A DNA stretch of 64,000 nt from Anticarsia gemmatalis (GCF_050436995.1 NC_134766.1:434001-498000); one strand, 5' to 3'. Positions 45,925 through 60,169 are shown, counted from the first letter of the stretch. Notes: generated by a model not told the origin, from the letters alone. A program made the numbers and translations.

Positions 45925-48900
45925 GTAATTTTTGTGCACTTCTCATTGAAAACTAGTTTACCGTTTTCTACTTGCATCGGAAGGCAGTAGCGGCCTGTTT
46001 TTGCGTTTCCTGTCGCTTTGTCAATGTTGCGAAGTTACGATGTACTTGCAGAGAGTTGTGAGAAGAGTGTTGTGTAAGTTATTGTGTTTTTTGGATAGTT
46101 TATGAAGTAAAAAGTGTTATTTTCTTATTGGAATGTAGTGAAGAGAGCGGGCGGGGCGGCTAGGGCGCGGCGCCGGTCGGCCCACTTTTGGCCAGTAGCT
46201 CGTGAGACGCAACTGTTTACAACTTTGGCACGTTTCAATGCGCCACTGCACTTTTACGGCCAGTGTAATGTAGTTTTAATTAAGGATATAAAGTTTCTGG
46301 AAGGCTACAGACCTCCAGATGTTTTTGAAATATGTTTACAAACTTATTCCAAAACTTTTTCAGACTTAAACTTACTTATAATTTATTTGCACATCTCTCT
46401 TATATCCGTACAGTACCTTAAACACAAATAATCGAAACATGGTATTTTAATAAATTAATAAACCTTTCATTTGCCCAATGATTTTATAATTGGTTCATTA
46501 TCAAGTATTTGCTAATTGGACTCCAACAGCACAGGCGATGTTAACAACCATAATTGCTGTGATAGCATATTTTAAATTTGCTTCATATTTATGTTCATAT
46601 TAATACATTTTTGTTCTCCGCAGACTATATTTTTAGTTAAGCATTATCATAAGCTATTTGTCATTTGTTGATAAGAATTAAATATTAATACAAAAAACGA
46701 CATGCATCAACACGAGCGGCAGTAGGACAATAGATTTTTCTATTAAAAATAATTGAGAGTAATATGTATGTTTAAAAGGCTCTGATATAAATATGTATGT
46801 AAGGTATTTATCGGTTTTGCCTTTATAATCCTCATTATAAAACTGCATTGTCCATCGATTGCATACAAAAAAACCAAATTACCTTTCTGATTAAATCACT
46901 AATGTAATAGATCCCTAATTGTGTTTTGTACGAGTAACATTGTTCCCTCTCATAACTGAATTATCAACAGGAAACAAAACTATAAATAATAAAGCAATTT
47001 AAATTTCTGCACAATTAACATTAGGTATTAAATTGAGTAATAGCTATTTATGTATTACACATCATTTATTATTAACTTGGTCAATGTCACAGTGGATGTT
47101 TTGAGGCAAAAATACAACAAAGAGTGTTTGTTTATTTGATTACTTAGTACAAGTATTTTAGATAAGATATTGAAAATTCCCTTAAGAGTAAGCTCTTAGA
47201 ACTATTGTTTCAATGTTAGTTTGGTGCATTGTCTGATTAAATTTATTGATTTAAAGAGGGGTTTTATGTGTAAATTCATATTATTTTTACCAACTTCTAA
47301 CAAAGGGTACTATTATGAACTGACACCTGACAGTTGAACTAGTCTTTTTTAAGACTTATAAATACCTGCTAACTAAATACCTCATTATTGGGATAGATAT
47401 TTCCTTCACATAGCTAGCCTTGTTCTACCCAATAATTAATCAATTTTCAACAGCCTTACATACTAGGTATATACATTTGTGCCTAATCTAAGGTACAATC
47501 AACAAAGTTGCATAAAAACACCTTGAACAAGTAATAAACATTGACAGTGCAGTTTGCAATCTTTATGCTGGTCCCTCATTGCTTTATGTGCTAGTAAAGA
47601 TACAATATTCTCTAAATAGCTGCAAGTTATTGCCGATACTGGAATGTTATTAGCCTGTGGAGATTGCTGTAATGGTATTATTGGCTAGACGCTAGTTCAA
47701 CACGTATTTAACGAGAGATTTGCTTGTTATTTTAGTCTAAGGTGCTATTGATATGATATTATGTTAAGTGTGTCTGATGAATTTGTTTAGATAATATAAA
47801 TGATAAATATAAATGAAAGTAGAATACAAAGTATCCATTGATAAGTAAGTTTAAATGACGTATTTAATGAGCTTTCGTTATTTTGAATGAGTCTAGAAAT
47901 GCATTTTGATTTAAATGTTTTACTTTACCCTTTGAAAGTATGTCACTATGCTTATCATATGTGGGATAATGGAACGAATGACTATTTTCCTCTTCATATT
48001 ATCGCATTTTATGTACTTTCCTCATTTTTGCAAAGCAAGTGCAGTCCCAGGAGTGTCGTTTATACTTCTGTATTGAACATTGTTTCATTCTGATCACGTT
48101 TTCTTTTTGCTACATAACGAAGCAAATAACATTAGCTATTTTTTATATGTTTCATTTAGTATTGTCGGACGAATGCATCGGAAATATTGTCGAAGGTGTT
48201 CGCGGTCTTGTCTATTAAATACAGTACTTTCAATCCACAGAGAGCCAAGCTTCGCTATAATTTGAATCCGTGATCAGTAAATTTGCAACTTTCACGAAAC
48301 ATTTCTCTGTTCTTGTTCTAAATGTCAGCAGTTGTACGTAAAGAAAGAGCTTATCACAAAGTCTGTCAATAACCTTAGAATCAATGTTTATACGAGGCTC
48401 TCACAATCAAGTGGTGTACGCCGAGTGTATGTGACCCCGACCTTTATTTCGGTGACATCAGCCCGATAGCCGTGTTCGTGACTGCCTCCGATGATGTCAT
48501 TTAAACACGATGATTGCCTAACATGATATTATGAGTATGAGACGAATTTTTCAACTCTATGATCATTACGAGAGAACATATTCTAGAGTTTCATGCACTA
48601 AGCGTTTTTTTTCCTTATAAGACGTCTAGTTCTTGATTAGCGTTAAATTCTGAGCAGTATTTTGAAAGAAAATATCGTGCGGTAAGATTTAGTAATGTGC
48701 TGTTCGTGTGGAGAATGCATGAATGGAATTCAGATGTGTTTAAGCGAAGAATAATCCGTGCTAAAGTGAGCTAATTTATTATCTTCCGAAAGTTTTCATT
48801 GCAGACTGTTTTAGTTTGGTTGTTATAAAATTGTGGAGCAAATGTACAAACTCGAATTCATTATTTAGTTTCTGGTTCGCGACCAAGTTTTTATTTGTCT

Positions 48901-51890
48901 GCTACTCTTTATGTTCTTGGCAGAAGTTCCGCTGACAAATCAAGTTTTATAGTATTATTGATTTTTCTGTATACCTACATAAAACTTTGCGCTAGATTGA
49001 ATAAGAGCGGTTACACACTGGACTTATTATAAGTTCATTTGATAGCAGCAATAACGCGCGTTTGCGGGCGAGAATTTCAATAAACAAGCTAACAAATTAG
49101 CCTTTAAACCTAGGCGGCAGAAGAGAACCTTAAGCAGCGATAGTTAATTGTAGTGATAAACTTCTGGGTAGAGAAGTAATCGAAGAATAGTAAGAAAAGA
49201 TTCGTTACGAGATATATGCTAGTAAAAATATGTTAGTTGAGCCGAGAGGCTCTTATAATCGGTATTTGTTAGCACACTTCCTTAGGACACATACGGTATC
49301 GATCTTCCTCTAGTATTACACGATCAAGTTTACCGACAGCTATACGAAGGACTTAAAGCAGCGACTACTTAACTTTGAAGGTGTTTGGTTACCAGTATGA
49401 CACTGTTTCATGTCTGCTGCAAACTTTAGAGCTAACTTTGTATTGCCACTATTATAACAAGCGTCAAGCAACAGCGTTAGTCTGAATATAGCTGTAAGCC
49501 GCTGCAAAAAAGTTAAAGGATAAAAACTAGTGATTTAGGAGAGGAGTATAGGTGATGGACACAAGAAAGAGTGTCAAACAGTTACTTGCAGCGGCTTGCG
49601 ACTATATTCACACAAACAAACACATTTGGCGCATGTTATACCGCCGATAAAACTGTGCATTCTCCAAAACTGTATCTAATCCGCCATAATGAGATTCTAA
49701 TATGTTAATTCGTAAACTAGTTTTCATCAAACGTCTGCAATATGTTTAGCCAGTTATAGATAATGTGTATGATGCTTGACATTGCCCTCCGCCAAGGTAT
49801 AAATACACGGCGGTAGGTCGATAGCCGCTAATTGAAAAGTCGATACAAGAACTATTGTGTTACGAACAGAGTGACGACCTTTGTGCCTATATATCTTGTA
49901 GGAAAGTTATGATATTGAAAAGTTGGCTGTAGTTGATATTTGAGGAAAATTAAAGCAATCTTTAGGGCAGTCTTGTAAGTAATAGAAAGACGTAAGCCTT
50001 AGGTACTAGACCTTAAGTAGTAATTCTTGGATTGGTGATAAATTTCTTGAAGTAAATTAAAATTGCGGACTCCTTAGCTGAACAAATCTAAGATGCGTTT
50101 CGAAAAGAGTCAATATCCTCGCAAATTTTGTGTTGCTGACTACATACTATCGTATTTTGAACGTTGCTACCTCCTACATTATATACTTGCCATTTAAACA
50201 GTTATCATATCTAAAAATAGTCGAATACTCATCGACCAGATATGTCCATTTAATTATAAGTAGGTATAGTTATGACTAAGTACTATAGATTAGGATGACA
50301 TCTGACCTCAGAGTACTTCGGCGAACATTAAGTCATCGATTGTGGTTGATGTGATGTCATTATTAACTCGATAAGGTATAAAATAAAGTAATTCATAAGG
50401 AGTCATGCTTTTTACAAATGGTTAGATAAGTTAGGGCTTTTTCCAATCGGCAGGGACGCGAAGTATCCGAATGAAGGTACCGTGTTCTGGCCTCTAATGG
50501 TGACTGTGGTAGGAACACCGTAAGGTCCGATTAGTCCTTAAGCCTTGCCAGCGGGAGAGCCCGACATACCCCTGTGCTACCTTTATGGGTACAGAGCACG
50601 CAGTAATCCGCAGTTTTAATGATGTAAAAAAGGGTTCTTCTAAAATCTTTGCCTTGGCTTGAAACTTAATACCTTTGTACCAGGTCTACGAAGCGCGGGT
50701 CATGCTTATATGTAGGACGTAGTATGTTTCCCATCTCATCTTTGTAAAGATTTTATACCTCACTGATCTTTTATCGACCGATGCGCATCTGCCTATGAAA
50801 TTGATAGAAGGAAGCTATTTTTAAGATACAAGTAGTAACGGTTTTACCGGAAAATGTATAAAAATTCTACCTGTAAAGTTATTTGCGATCTATCCTGAGG
50901 CGGTGTTATCCCGAAAAAACGTTAAATTGAGAGCAGAAGACCCCAGTTTTAGCACTTTTGATTAAGAACTATTTAGCTTATCAGGGGTAATTTTGGCAAG
51001 CTTTTTCATACATACTTTATCTATCAGATAGAGTATCCGACCCTTATCCATGAGTCCTGAAACTGCCCTTAAATATTCAAAGGATATAATGAGACAAGCA
51101 ATACATTTCTTTGTATCTAATGAAATTCAGTGTCTATTTATCATTTGCATGAGTGGGTGGCCTATAGTCGCCTTGTTATCTCACCATAGGCCGTGTTCCG
51201 GAACCTTGGTTCATCAGGCATCTCCCGCCGTATCTCGCCCACTTCTATAATGTAATCGGTCATCATTATCTGCAACCCACTTATGGGCACAATACGGTAC
51301 TAATAGATTGAATGATCATGAAAATTATTTGGTAGTCGCAGAATATGTACCTACTATGGTCACTTAAGTAACACTTTTATTGCTATCACTTTTATGTGTA
51401 TATATAAGTATAGCATATAAAGAAATATGTACCCACTTTACCTACTACTTACTTAAACCTTACCTACTTAAACAGGAGTTGTGTCAGTTTTATCCAATAG
51501 ACTTGATAAGAATTAAAATTTTAAGGACATTTTTATTGCTCATTGGTTTCCAGGTTTATCAGAATTTTCTTATATAATTTTTAATTATCGTAGGTTCTGA
51601 GTTATTTATCCCTGTTTAATTGACAATTCAACAAGGGTCGCGCCAGCCGTACTTTCCTGTTAAAGTCTACGCAAGCTGCTATTATGTTCAGTAAGTTTCA
51701 ACGTTTAGTATTTTCTTTCATAAACTCACTTATTTTCTTTATTACAATGAACTAGGTGAGTCGTTTTCCCGTCCGTTATCGTAAGCAACTAATTAGTATT
51801 TATCGCCTACGTGTTGCGGGCTAGTCAACTGAACAATGAATAAAAATTTAGGTACGTAAGGCAATATGTAATGTAATAATTAAGGATTTA
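45925..51890 (+). other. Presumed first-intron sequence; second CpG-rich spot at 46138-46260
   Basis: No coding exon with splice sites and conserved content was found. A second GC-rich spot (46138-46260, ggcggggcggctagggcgcg) lies in a 105-codon open frame at 46114-46431 that runs on into AT-rich sequence; an alternative first exon is possible, a protein unlikely. Two GC-richer islands with no coding look lie at about 50450-50600 and 51140-51245. The rest is AT-rich. Confidence 0.35.
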
Positions 51891-51892
51891 TG

Positions 51893-52083
51893 CCCGGTTT
51901 CTTAATAATCTCTGTATGCACGTCTAACCCCCGGTTTCTGGGGTACGTTTCACGGTAGTTTATCTATTCAATAGCGTTTAAGCTCATATAAACATGACAG
52001 TTTAAACAGATGAACTACCGCTAAATGTATCTCAGAAACCGGGGGTTAGACGGGCGTACAGACATTATGAAGTACCGAGACAT
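51893..52083. mobile_element. Foldback MITE with about 65-80 bp inverted arms
   Basis: The left arm (about 51893-51970, containing ctaacccccggtttctg and ggtagtttatct) is repeated in inverted form on the right (about 52005-52083, containing agatgaactaccg and cagaaaccgggggttag). A short AT-rich loop lies between. The arms agree at most positions and the core phrase is perfect. About 190 bp, non-coding. Confidence 0.8.
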
Positions 52084-52448
52084 GTAAAAAATGTATGCTG
52101 TTGACGTAGTTCGTGTATTATTTCGACAAAATATAATACCTACGTGGCTCAGGTATCTTGTGGAGATTGCTAGATAAAGTGTAGGTCAGTTCAATGACAG
52201 AGTTATTTTTCGTGTTGCCATTTTGTTGCTAAATTAGTATAAAAACTGTAGATTGTAGATATTTCAAGAATTTAGTGTAGACCAAGGGTTCGAGAACGGT
52301 GCAATGCGTCCGTTGATAACCAATTAAAATAAAAGATAGACAAGCGTTCTGATTAGCAAGAGTTTTCTTTACAAAATGTGATAAATATATCACATCTGTA
52401 TTATGTTAACAATTTCGACTAAAATAACTAACCAGCTACTTTTCCAGC

Positions 52449-52725
52449 CTAGTAATCTATACTAATATAATAAAGCTGAAGAGTTTGTTTGTTAGTTTGA
52501 TTGTTTGTTTGTTTGTTTGAACACGCTAATCTCAGGAACTACTGATCCGAATTGAAAAATTCTTTCAGTGTTAGATAGCCCATTTATCGAGGAAGGCTAT
52601 AGGCTATATAACATCACGCTACGGTCATTAGGAGCGGAGTAGCAACGAAAAATGTTACAAAAACGGGGAAGATTTTGACCCATTCTCTTAGGTGACGCAA
52701 GCGAAGTTGCGCGGGTCAGCTAGTC
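52449..52725 (+). mobile_element. Non-LTR retroelement tail, best-preserved copy in the window
   Basis: Runs from 'tctatactaatataataaagctgaag' through a (GTTT)n run, 'gctaatctcaggaactactgatcc' and 'aacatcacgctacggtcattagg' to 'gacgcaagcgaagttgcg..tcagctag'. Same family as 6381-6566, 40752-40923 and 63898-63985. Confidence 0.75.
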
Positions 52726-55700
52726 TATCATAATTGGTAAGTTACGTTATCCTCGCGTGCTGCTTGCCATATTTCGCACGACTGATTCTTTGGCATCATC
52801 AAAATATTCAACCAAAAGAACGAAACGGACACATTTAATAACATACAAACGCGATAAAAATTTGTCCGCATTACTGAAATCCTGATTAAACACATTATAC
52901 TCGCGGATCTAGAATGCAGTTCACCGTTATGTCTGAGTTGAATAATTCCGTCTGTCGTTTAGACTCGGCCACTAGCCGGCTCGTTCGACATGTTTCCCGA
53001 TATTTTCCCGTTACCGTCTTACAAGGCGAACTTGTATTATCTACACGCCAAATGTGGTGGAACTATTAGTAGCATGACATACCAACAAGTCTATAGATTA
53101 CTTCTTATAAATGGGAAATTATGTTGTTAAGATGTTGTTGAAGAAACCACTGTTTGAAGAAATTTAATACACACATAGTTAATATTACTGGACTAACACA
53201 TAGGATACTTTTTATCCCGGGACATCTCTACACGCGAACGGAGACGCTTACAGAAGCTAGTATGTTATATTTGAAATGCAAATAACTTGGTTCCAAAGAG
53301 TTTTGAGTTTTCTGCCATGGCATTCTTAATGATTTTTTTGCTGTATCTGATTCGAGATTCGAATGTTCGGGTCAATTTGCGCAATAACGGAAACCGTGAT
53401 TGTCAAGAATGTTGTTATTTTTCTCTTGACATAGTTATCTTAATACCTGACTGAAAGCAGGTTCATGACCTTTTCTTACCTGTATGTGTAACCTTCGTGG
53501 TCAGGTGCAAGCTGATCGCAATGACTAGCAAACTATAGTAGGAAAATATGCGAAAGTTTGACAAGATGTTTGTACGTTTGTTACTCATTCACTGACAAGT
53601 AGTTAAGTAAATAGATTTAATTGAAATTTTGTGTACAAATAGCTAGTTCATAATCGGATGATACCTAGAAAACTTTTACCCCGTAAATCCTTCCACGCGG
53701 ATGAAATCGATAGCAAGTGCTATCCAATAACTGGGTGGATTGCGCGTACCAATCTCAAATCTGACTGAAGAGTTGTTTTTTTTTTTAAATCAGCGGGCCT
53801 CTCAATTAATTCAGTGCATATCCAACATAATGACGATGGAATCTATCAACAATGGCGTAATCTCGTAACCTCTGGCTACGTAAACTTCCGTTACGGTCAC
53901 CGCTTAGAATACTATATTAACGCGTGTTTATACACGTATACACTGGCGTGCGGTACGTTTGTTTATTTTGTTAATGGCGGCTAATGCGATCACTGAAACA
54001 AAGAAATTATTTCGCAAGAGAGCTAATTAAAGAAGAGAGAATGTTTTGCAAGGTCTCTGGTTCAAAATATGTCGAGTTTTCCTGTAAAATTACTATTACT
54101 TTTTGAATGTGGCCTTAGCACATAGCGTTATGCTTTAAACATTGAAAGCATGTATGAACTGATTTCTCAAAACACAAAAAAAATGCACTCGGGTTAAGAT
54201 CTAGCATACTTTTGCCACGCCAATTAGCATTCTGTGCCTGCCCCCATGGGAACAAGGAGTGGTATCATAAGTAATATAAAATGCATTGCCTCCCTCGTTC
54301 CAACATCCTACAAAATAAAGAAAATACCAATATTTCTTATTTTCTCCGTCTAGTTGCAATGTTCCGTTTCTCCCGTAAGCCAGGATTAACAGCAGTGACC
54401 CATTAAAAGTTTGTACGCAACACCGTGAGCCTTAAGGAAGAAAAATTACTTAGGAACTCGCAACGAATCCACTTAGCTCGCCCTCGGCCTGAACAACTTT
54501 GACACTAGGTTCACCATTAACAGGATGAATAAAATAAAAATACGTTTTTCTTTTATTATTCTTGTAAGAGGGTCAACCTAGACACCTTGTCTTTATTACA
54601 CTGAGTTTATTTAACAAAGTAATTTGTGTAGTTATTAGGCAGATTATTCACCGTTGCAAATGATGTTCGAAAGCCTCATAAGATTTCTTGAAACAGCTCC
54701 AAAAGGGATTTAGAGTATCCAACTCGGATTTGAACCGTTAGGTTAATTGTCTCAAAGGTCTAATCCTAACCTAATTCCGAAAGTAAAACTGTGCCCAAGG
54801 GTGGTAAAGTGAAGAAATGTTGCTATGAAGTTTGGGAACTATTTGTCTGTACGGTAAACAACATACATAGATTGATGACAAAATCTTGCTAGATCGTAGC
54901 TTTGTATACTAGACTAGACTATACATCCCAAACAAACTTTCACCAATATCCTTTCTAAAGCCTCCGTTTTAAATATCAGCGGTATAACTCGCATGAAATT
55001 CGTGAGACGTGTAATGTGTATCGAATCGTTTCCGTTGTGTCACGCGGAGTCACGCCCGCAGTAAACATGTCGTTTGGATGCCACCTCGGTGCTGCCGATA
55101 GACCCTCGTTTGTATGGTCTATGGGACTTAAGTACGTGATTAGGGGGTCTCGTATTGATTGCTGGGATGTGACGTTTTGGAAATTGTACGGCACATGTGG
55201 TACAATGGTTCTTTTAAATTCGTTATCATTTGCTTGGCATGTTTTACGATAAATAGTATCCATGTAATTTTATGTAGTAAAACTGATCAGTTTTCCAGTC
55301 CAGACGACTTAGGTAAGTCTGCACTGGTCGTTTGCACATGAGCTGCTGAGAAACGGAGGCTTAATCCTAAAAATACGTGCCTAATAAATACAAATATAAG
55401 GCACGTATTTCTATAAATATATCAGGCATTTTAGATGTACGTGGTTTACAAAATTGTATATTCAAAGTAATATAACGCTACCTTGAATCTAATATTTCAT
55501 AATAATTACTCTATGAAGTCAACGGCCTGCTGAAAAGATTGTAAAAAACATTTTTTAACTTTATTTTGACAATATGAACAAAACACATTTAACTTCTATT
55601 CTGTAGCTTCGTTACTTACAAATAAAGTAAAAACAAACCATTTATCACAATTAGTATACAGTGTCACCTCAATTATCAACGCGAGTCATTCTTATTTCTG

Positions 55701-58700
55701 TTTTGATGTAAATCTCATTGAATAAAATCAAGCTGATTGTATGAGATGTCCGTGTATAATACATGTCTATATTGTTATGCAAGTAGAGAATGTATAAACA
55801 ATTGTGGATACAGACAATGCAGTTTATATAATTCTTTGATAGATGTATTTTCTTAAACTATACTACTATACTTACTTGCCTTTCCTTTTAAAATTGCTTA
55901 AGAAGCTTATTAAATTCCATTCAGTTTGCCATCATAATGCTTTCGGGATAGGAGTGTCTATTGCGTATTAAGAGGTTCCCTGTTCTATGAAACACATATT
56001 AAAGATAGCGATTGTTAAACTAGTTTGTCTCTTCTCAGGGCAGAAATTAAAAAAAAAATATCGTTTTTAATTCTTGCATCAGTTTTATTTTCCGCAAGTC
56101 GAGTTCTACCACGTAAAGCAAATTGAAGCAAATCTCTTCTTCTCTCTTCAGTTATGTCCTAAATTTCGTATCCGTAAAATGACCACTAGTCGTCCAATAA
56201 ACAAAAATTACTCTAGCATATCCACAACGGTATTTTTCCGCTCCTCCAGTGGAAAGTACTCGTAATATAATTCACCGAGTTCCTTTGTTTACAACTGTGC
56301 TATTTCACTCGACGTAAGAGGTTAGCTTCTCCCCTACTTTCGCGGCTTTGTGTCGACTCAGCCCACCGCAAATGTCTTTATAACAACCTCGAGCACGTTT
56401 GAGTGTCTAGTAGGAACTGTTTGTTTTGTGATCATCTGATTGGAACAAAACATTTCAAATAGATTTCTTTTTAACAACGTAAAAGTATCTCAGATCCTTA
56501 CACCAGTTTTGAGAGGCAATGTCGAAATTTCAAAGTTACAAAGACTCATTTTTATTATACCATCCTAGGTAGGTTATTTTAGTTATGAATCTAAGCTATG
56601 GCAGTGCTTTTTTAAGTATTATTATGACAGGAAATCAATTTTATATAATACAGATTAGCGTCGACAAAAACTGGTTTATCTTCTTCTGGAGAAGTCCGTT
56701 TATAATTATTTTTACACCTAGCTTCATACAAAACACGCGATATTATTCCTCGTGTTGCGAACAATATAGTTCCTCATGAAATAAGAGAGCAGAAACCAGC
56801 CTCCCTTACAAATTCCGTCAACCATTGCCAGCATCATATGGTGTTTTTACACCACCGTTTGAGGGTCCCAATAAGGTCTATAAAGTAATTTTACGACGGG
56901 ACAAGGCTCGCGTGGAGTCTTGATACGTGGCAAGACTGCATTATGACGGCTGGCGGGTCAAACTACCGGCAATGTGCTCGTAAAACGACGCTCGATACTT
57001 TCTGCGTGTGTCATGCCGATGTGGACGGGATAAGGCGTATTTAAGAACTATTAGTTTTGGTTGGAGATAGACAAGTAACGAAATGAGTAACCTGATTGAT
57101 GAGGAGTACAGTAAAGCTTAAGAATTGATAATCAGATTGAATACAGGTGTTTTCTACAATAAAGGTGCAAGGCTTCTTACCTGTTCAGTTCGTTTCGGCT
57201 TACACTGTAAGCTATGATTTTTGATTCTGAAAGTAGAGCTAAAGAATTCTGTTCTTGGTATTTTTGATTATAAAAATCTCTTGTACCCTGCCTTCTGCTA
57301 TTCTGCGCAATACGACAGATCACTCGCTTAGTATCTGCAACGGGTTGTTAGAGATTTCGTTGCGGTATTGTTAGCGTTAAAATTGTTCTCATTTATTTAT
57401 CCTTTTAAAGCTACTCAAGACAAATTGGAGATATTAAGTACCTACGGAAAGCGGCGTCGACGGCCCCAGGTGGTTGCTAGGCGTATTTTGAATATTTCGC
57501 AATTTATTACAAACAATAATCCGATTATTAAAAACAGTATTTTCATTAATTTCGTCTACAAAACTCTGGTAAAAAGTTTTATAATCTATAGTTAAGTAGG
57601 CAATCTTTACATATCTTCAAAAGAACAGTATGGGTACATTTGTGCCACTTTTTTGTGGTTGTTGTAAAAAAGTCAGTTGAATAAGTGACGATGACGGTTA
57701 GAATTTCGAGAGGCCCGTACTGTCCACTATTATTTAGTAGCGTAATGATTCACTGTAATGTAACTACTGAGTACAGTCAACAGAAGCACACATACATTTT
57801 TGTACAACGCTGTTTGTATAAAGCCAATAACATATTCAGAACCAAAGGGACCCAAAGAAAATTCCTCGTTCAAATTCTTGTTTTGGTATTTATTTAGAGT
57901 AAATTTATATTCTAGCGATTAAAACAGCCCCTTTCACACTCAGAAATAACCTGTTTAATATGCTAATGCTAAATAGATTTGTCAACCATACCTCAACAGT
58001 TCATATCAAATTCCACGATAGTGTGTGTAAAATGTTCGTGTTATCGCACACATACTTGTCTGGTAATATTTGACAAATGACTCATTTGACTTTGTTTACA
58101 TTGACGATCTTCAAATATGTATCCGTTTTTAATGTAACTCCTTTGATAACAACTGTATTAGTTTTTAGTTGATAACAACACTGTTTATTTGTTGTTTTAA
58201 ACAAGTTATTGAACTTTGTTGAGAGTCACCGTCATTCATTTTGCGTAGGTCTCTTTTAGGTGTCTTTTACAGAAAATAGTGCTCACCTTATTTCTGTTAA
58301 AATATATTTCTTTTTCACAATTTTTTCGCTATTTTGTAGTTTCAACAAAACTAGTCATAATCCTTTTATCCTTACCTTCTTACTAATAAACGTCGAATAG
58401 GCTGTGATTAGTAAGTAATACAGAGTTTTGTCACTTTCAATTTTATCAACTAAAATCACAGTATTTATTCATTCCCTAGCCATACTAGAGTAAGTCTCTA
58501 TGACATGTGTATGTGATTCTCATCACGTAATATTTCGTATATTAAACCCTGTGTTTATAGTAAATGATTTCGTAATGCAATGTTATCAGTGCACCTGATC
58601 TTGTTGATGTTATCACAGTCGGATGTGCCGCCGAGTGTGTGAAGCGACGACAGTTATGAGACATGGACCGGATTTTGATATAAGTGCTCGTAAAAGGTAT

Positions 58701-59203
58701 ATCAGATTTTGATGTAAAGGTAGTTATATGAAGACAGGTTGAAATATGTGATGGGTCTAGCATTAGTCAAAGAGTAAAGAATAGACTAATATTCGAGTTT
58801 CTTACGATACTTCCATTTTTGCGACATGTCGACAAGTATATTAAATAGGCTCTCCCGTCAAACTACAGTGTTGCTTGACAAATTTCATTTAAGCAATAAA
58901 AAAATATTAGGGCCTTTTCGACGAGAGAGATTTGCCTTCTTTACTTTTACTTACCTAGGTATAATGATGATAATGGTCGATTAAAACAACCTTTTATGAT
59001 TAATTTTAAAACAATTCCAAATCAAAATTACAATGTTGAATGATTAATTTTCTGTATTGCTTAAATTAAATATTAAAGAGGAAAACTAATTATTGACTAT
59101 GATTTTTCTATGTTATCGTTAAAGCTGATACAGTAAATTGTTTCACTATTGTTTCCTTTTACATTTATTTAGTATCGTTTTTATAGTATTCTATAATATA
59201 CTA
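52726..59203. other. Gene-free intron-like sequence with GC-richer islands
   Basis: No supported gene. GC-richer islands stand out at about 54976-55263 (overlapping open frames on both strands) and about 56810-57080. A diverged copy of the 'actttgacactaggtt' repeat lies at about 54490-54525. A 12-bp perfect hairpin with a 16-nt loop is at 55371-55410. Otherwise AT-rich. Confidence 0.4.
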
Positions 59204-59315
59204 CCCTCTTAATCATAAAAACACTATTAACATATTTTTCCTTTCGCTAAGGAGTGAAAGAAACAAAACACTTTATAAGCCTTTCATAACTTCATATATT
59301 TTTATGAATAAGAGG
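59204..59315 (-). mobile_element. MITE, CCCTCTTATTCATA family (copy 3, internally deleted)
   Basis: The inverted copy of the elements at 4746 and 11783 starts CCCTCTTAATCATA and ends TATGAATAAGAGG, but has lost about 30 bp of the body. Confidence 0.75.
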
Positions 59316-60169
59316 TTTAATATACAATGGGGTTAGGGAGGCATAATCTGGTCTTAAAATAATTATAGGTTAAATACTGCTTTAATTTAACGTAGACGGG
59401 TTCGTAACTCCTAATCAACATTGTGACGTAATCTCGTTATCGGTGGCACAGTTTTTCTTCTCTATTTGTACTGATAAGAGTTACACGTAAACAGATTTAG
59501 CTTAATTGATATAACTGGGTTAGATAACGGTACTGTTGTTGTTTATATCGAGATCATTAAGATGGTTTAAGGAGCTGAAGTGTGTAACTTTCTTGCAAGG
59601 AGTGGATTTTATGTGTGTTATTGGATGATGATTTATTAATCGTTTTTATTGTCATATTATTAGAGTCCGTTGTTGTCCGTTGTTGTAGACAAAACAAATT
59701 AGCCTATTTATTGAGCTTTCTGAAAAAACTATTCTCATAAAAAGTTAAATATTTATTATGAAATATTGTGTTTTGTGAATAATTAACTCGGCTTTAATGA
59801 CGCTTCGTCCAGGACAGATGCTGGTGATCTAATCTTTTTGAAATAAACGGCTTGCGATACGTCTTTTAATAGAATGAATACGATGAAAACATGATATCCT
59901 TGATCCTTCTAGAACTACTATTATGAAAAATTACTTATTAGCATATTTACCGAGTTTTTGTCTTAATTTTCCTTCTTTGCAAACATAACTCAGTATTATT
60001 TATCCTACATACCCAATTTGATATCATAGACATCAATAAATAGTTTATAGTTTCCGTCATAAAAATAAAGTAATTGGGACAAATCTTGATAGTAGCAGTT
60101 TTATGGGCACCGTGGACGCAATCCTATTAATATCAGGCCACCATGGCTCCAGTGGTTACTTCATACGAG

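Noticed and set aside
46114..46431. 105-codon plus-strand frame at a CpG-rich spot
   Set aside because: The GC-rich start reflects a promoter-like island; the later part reads as random AT-rich translation. Kept only as a possible 5' UTR exon.
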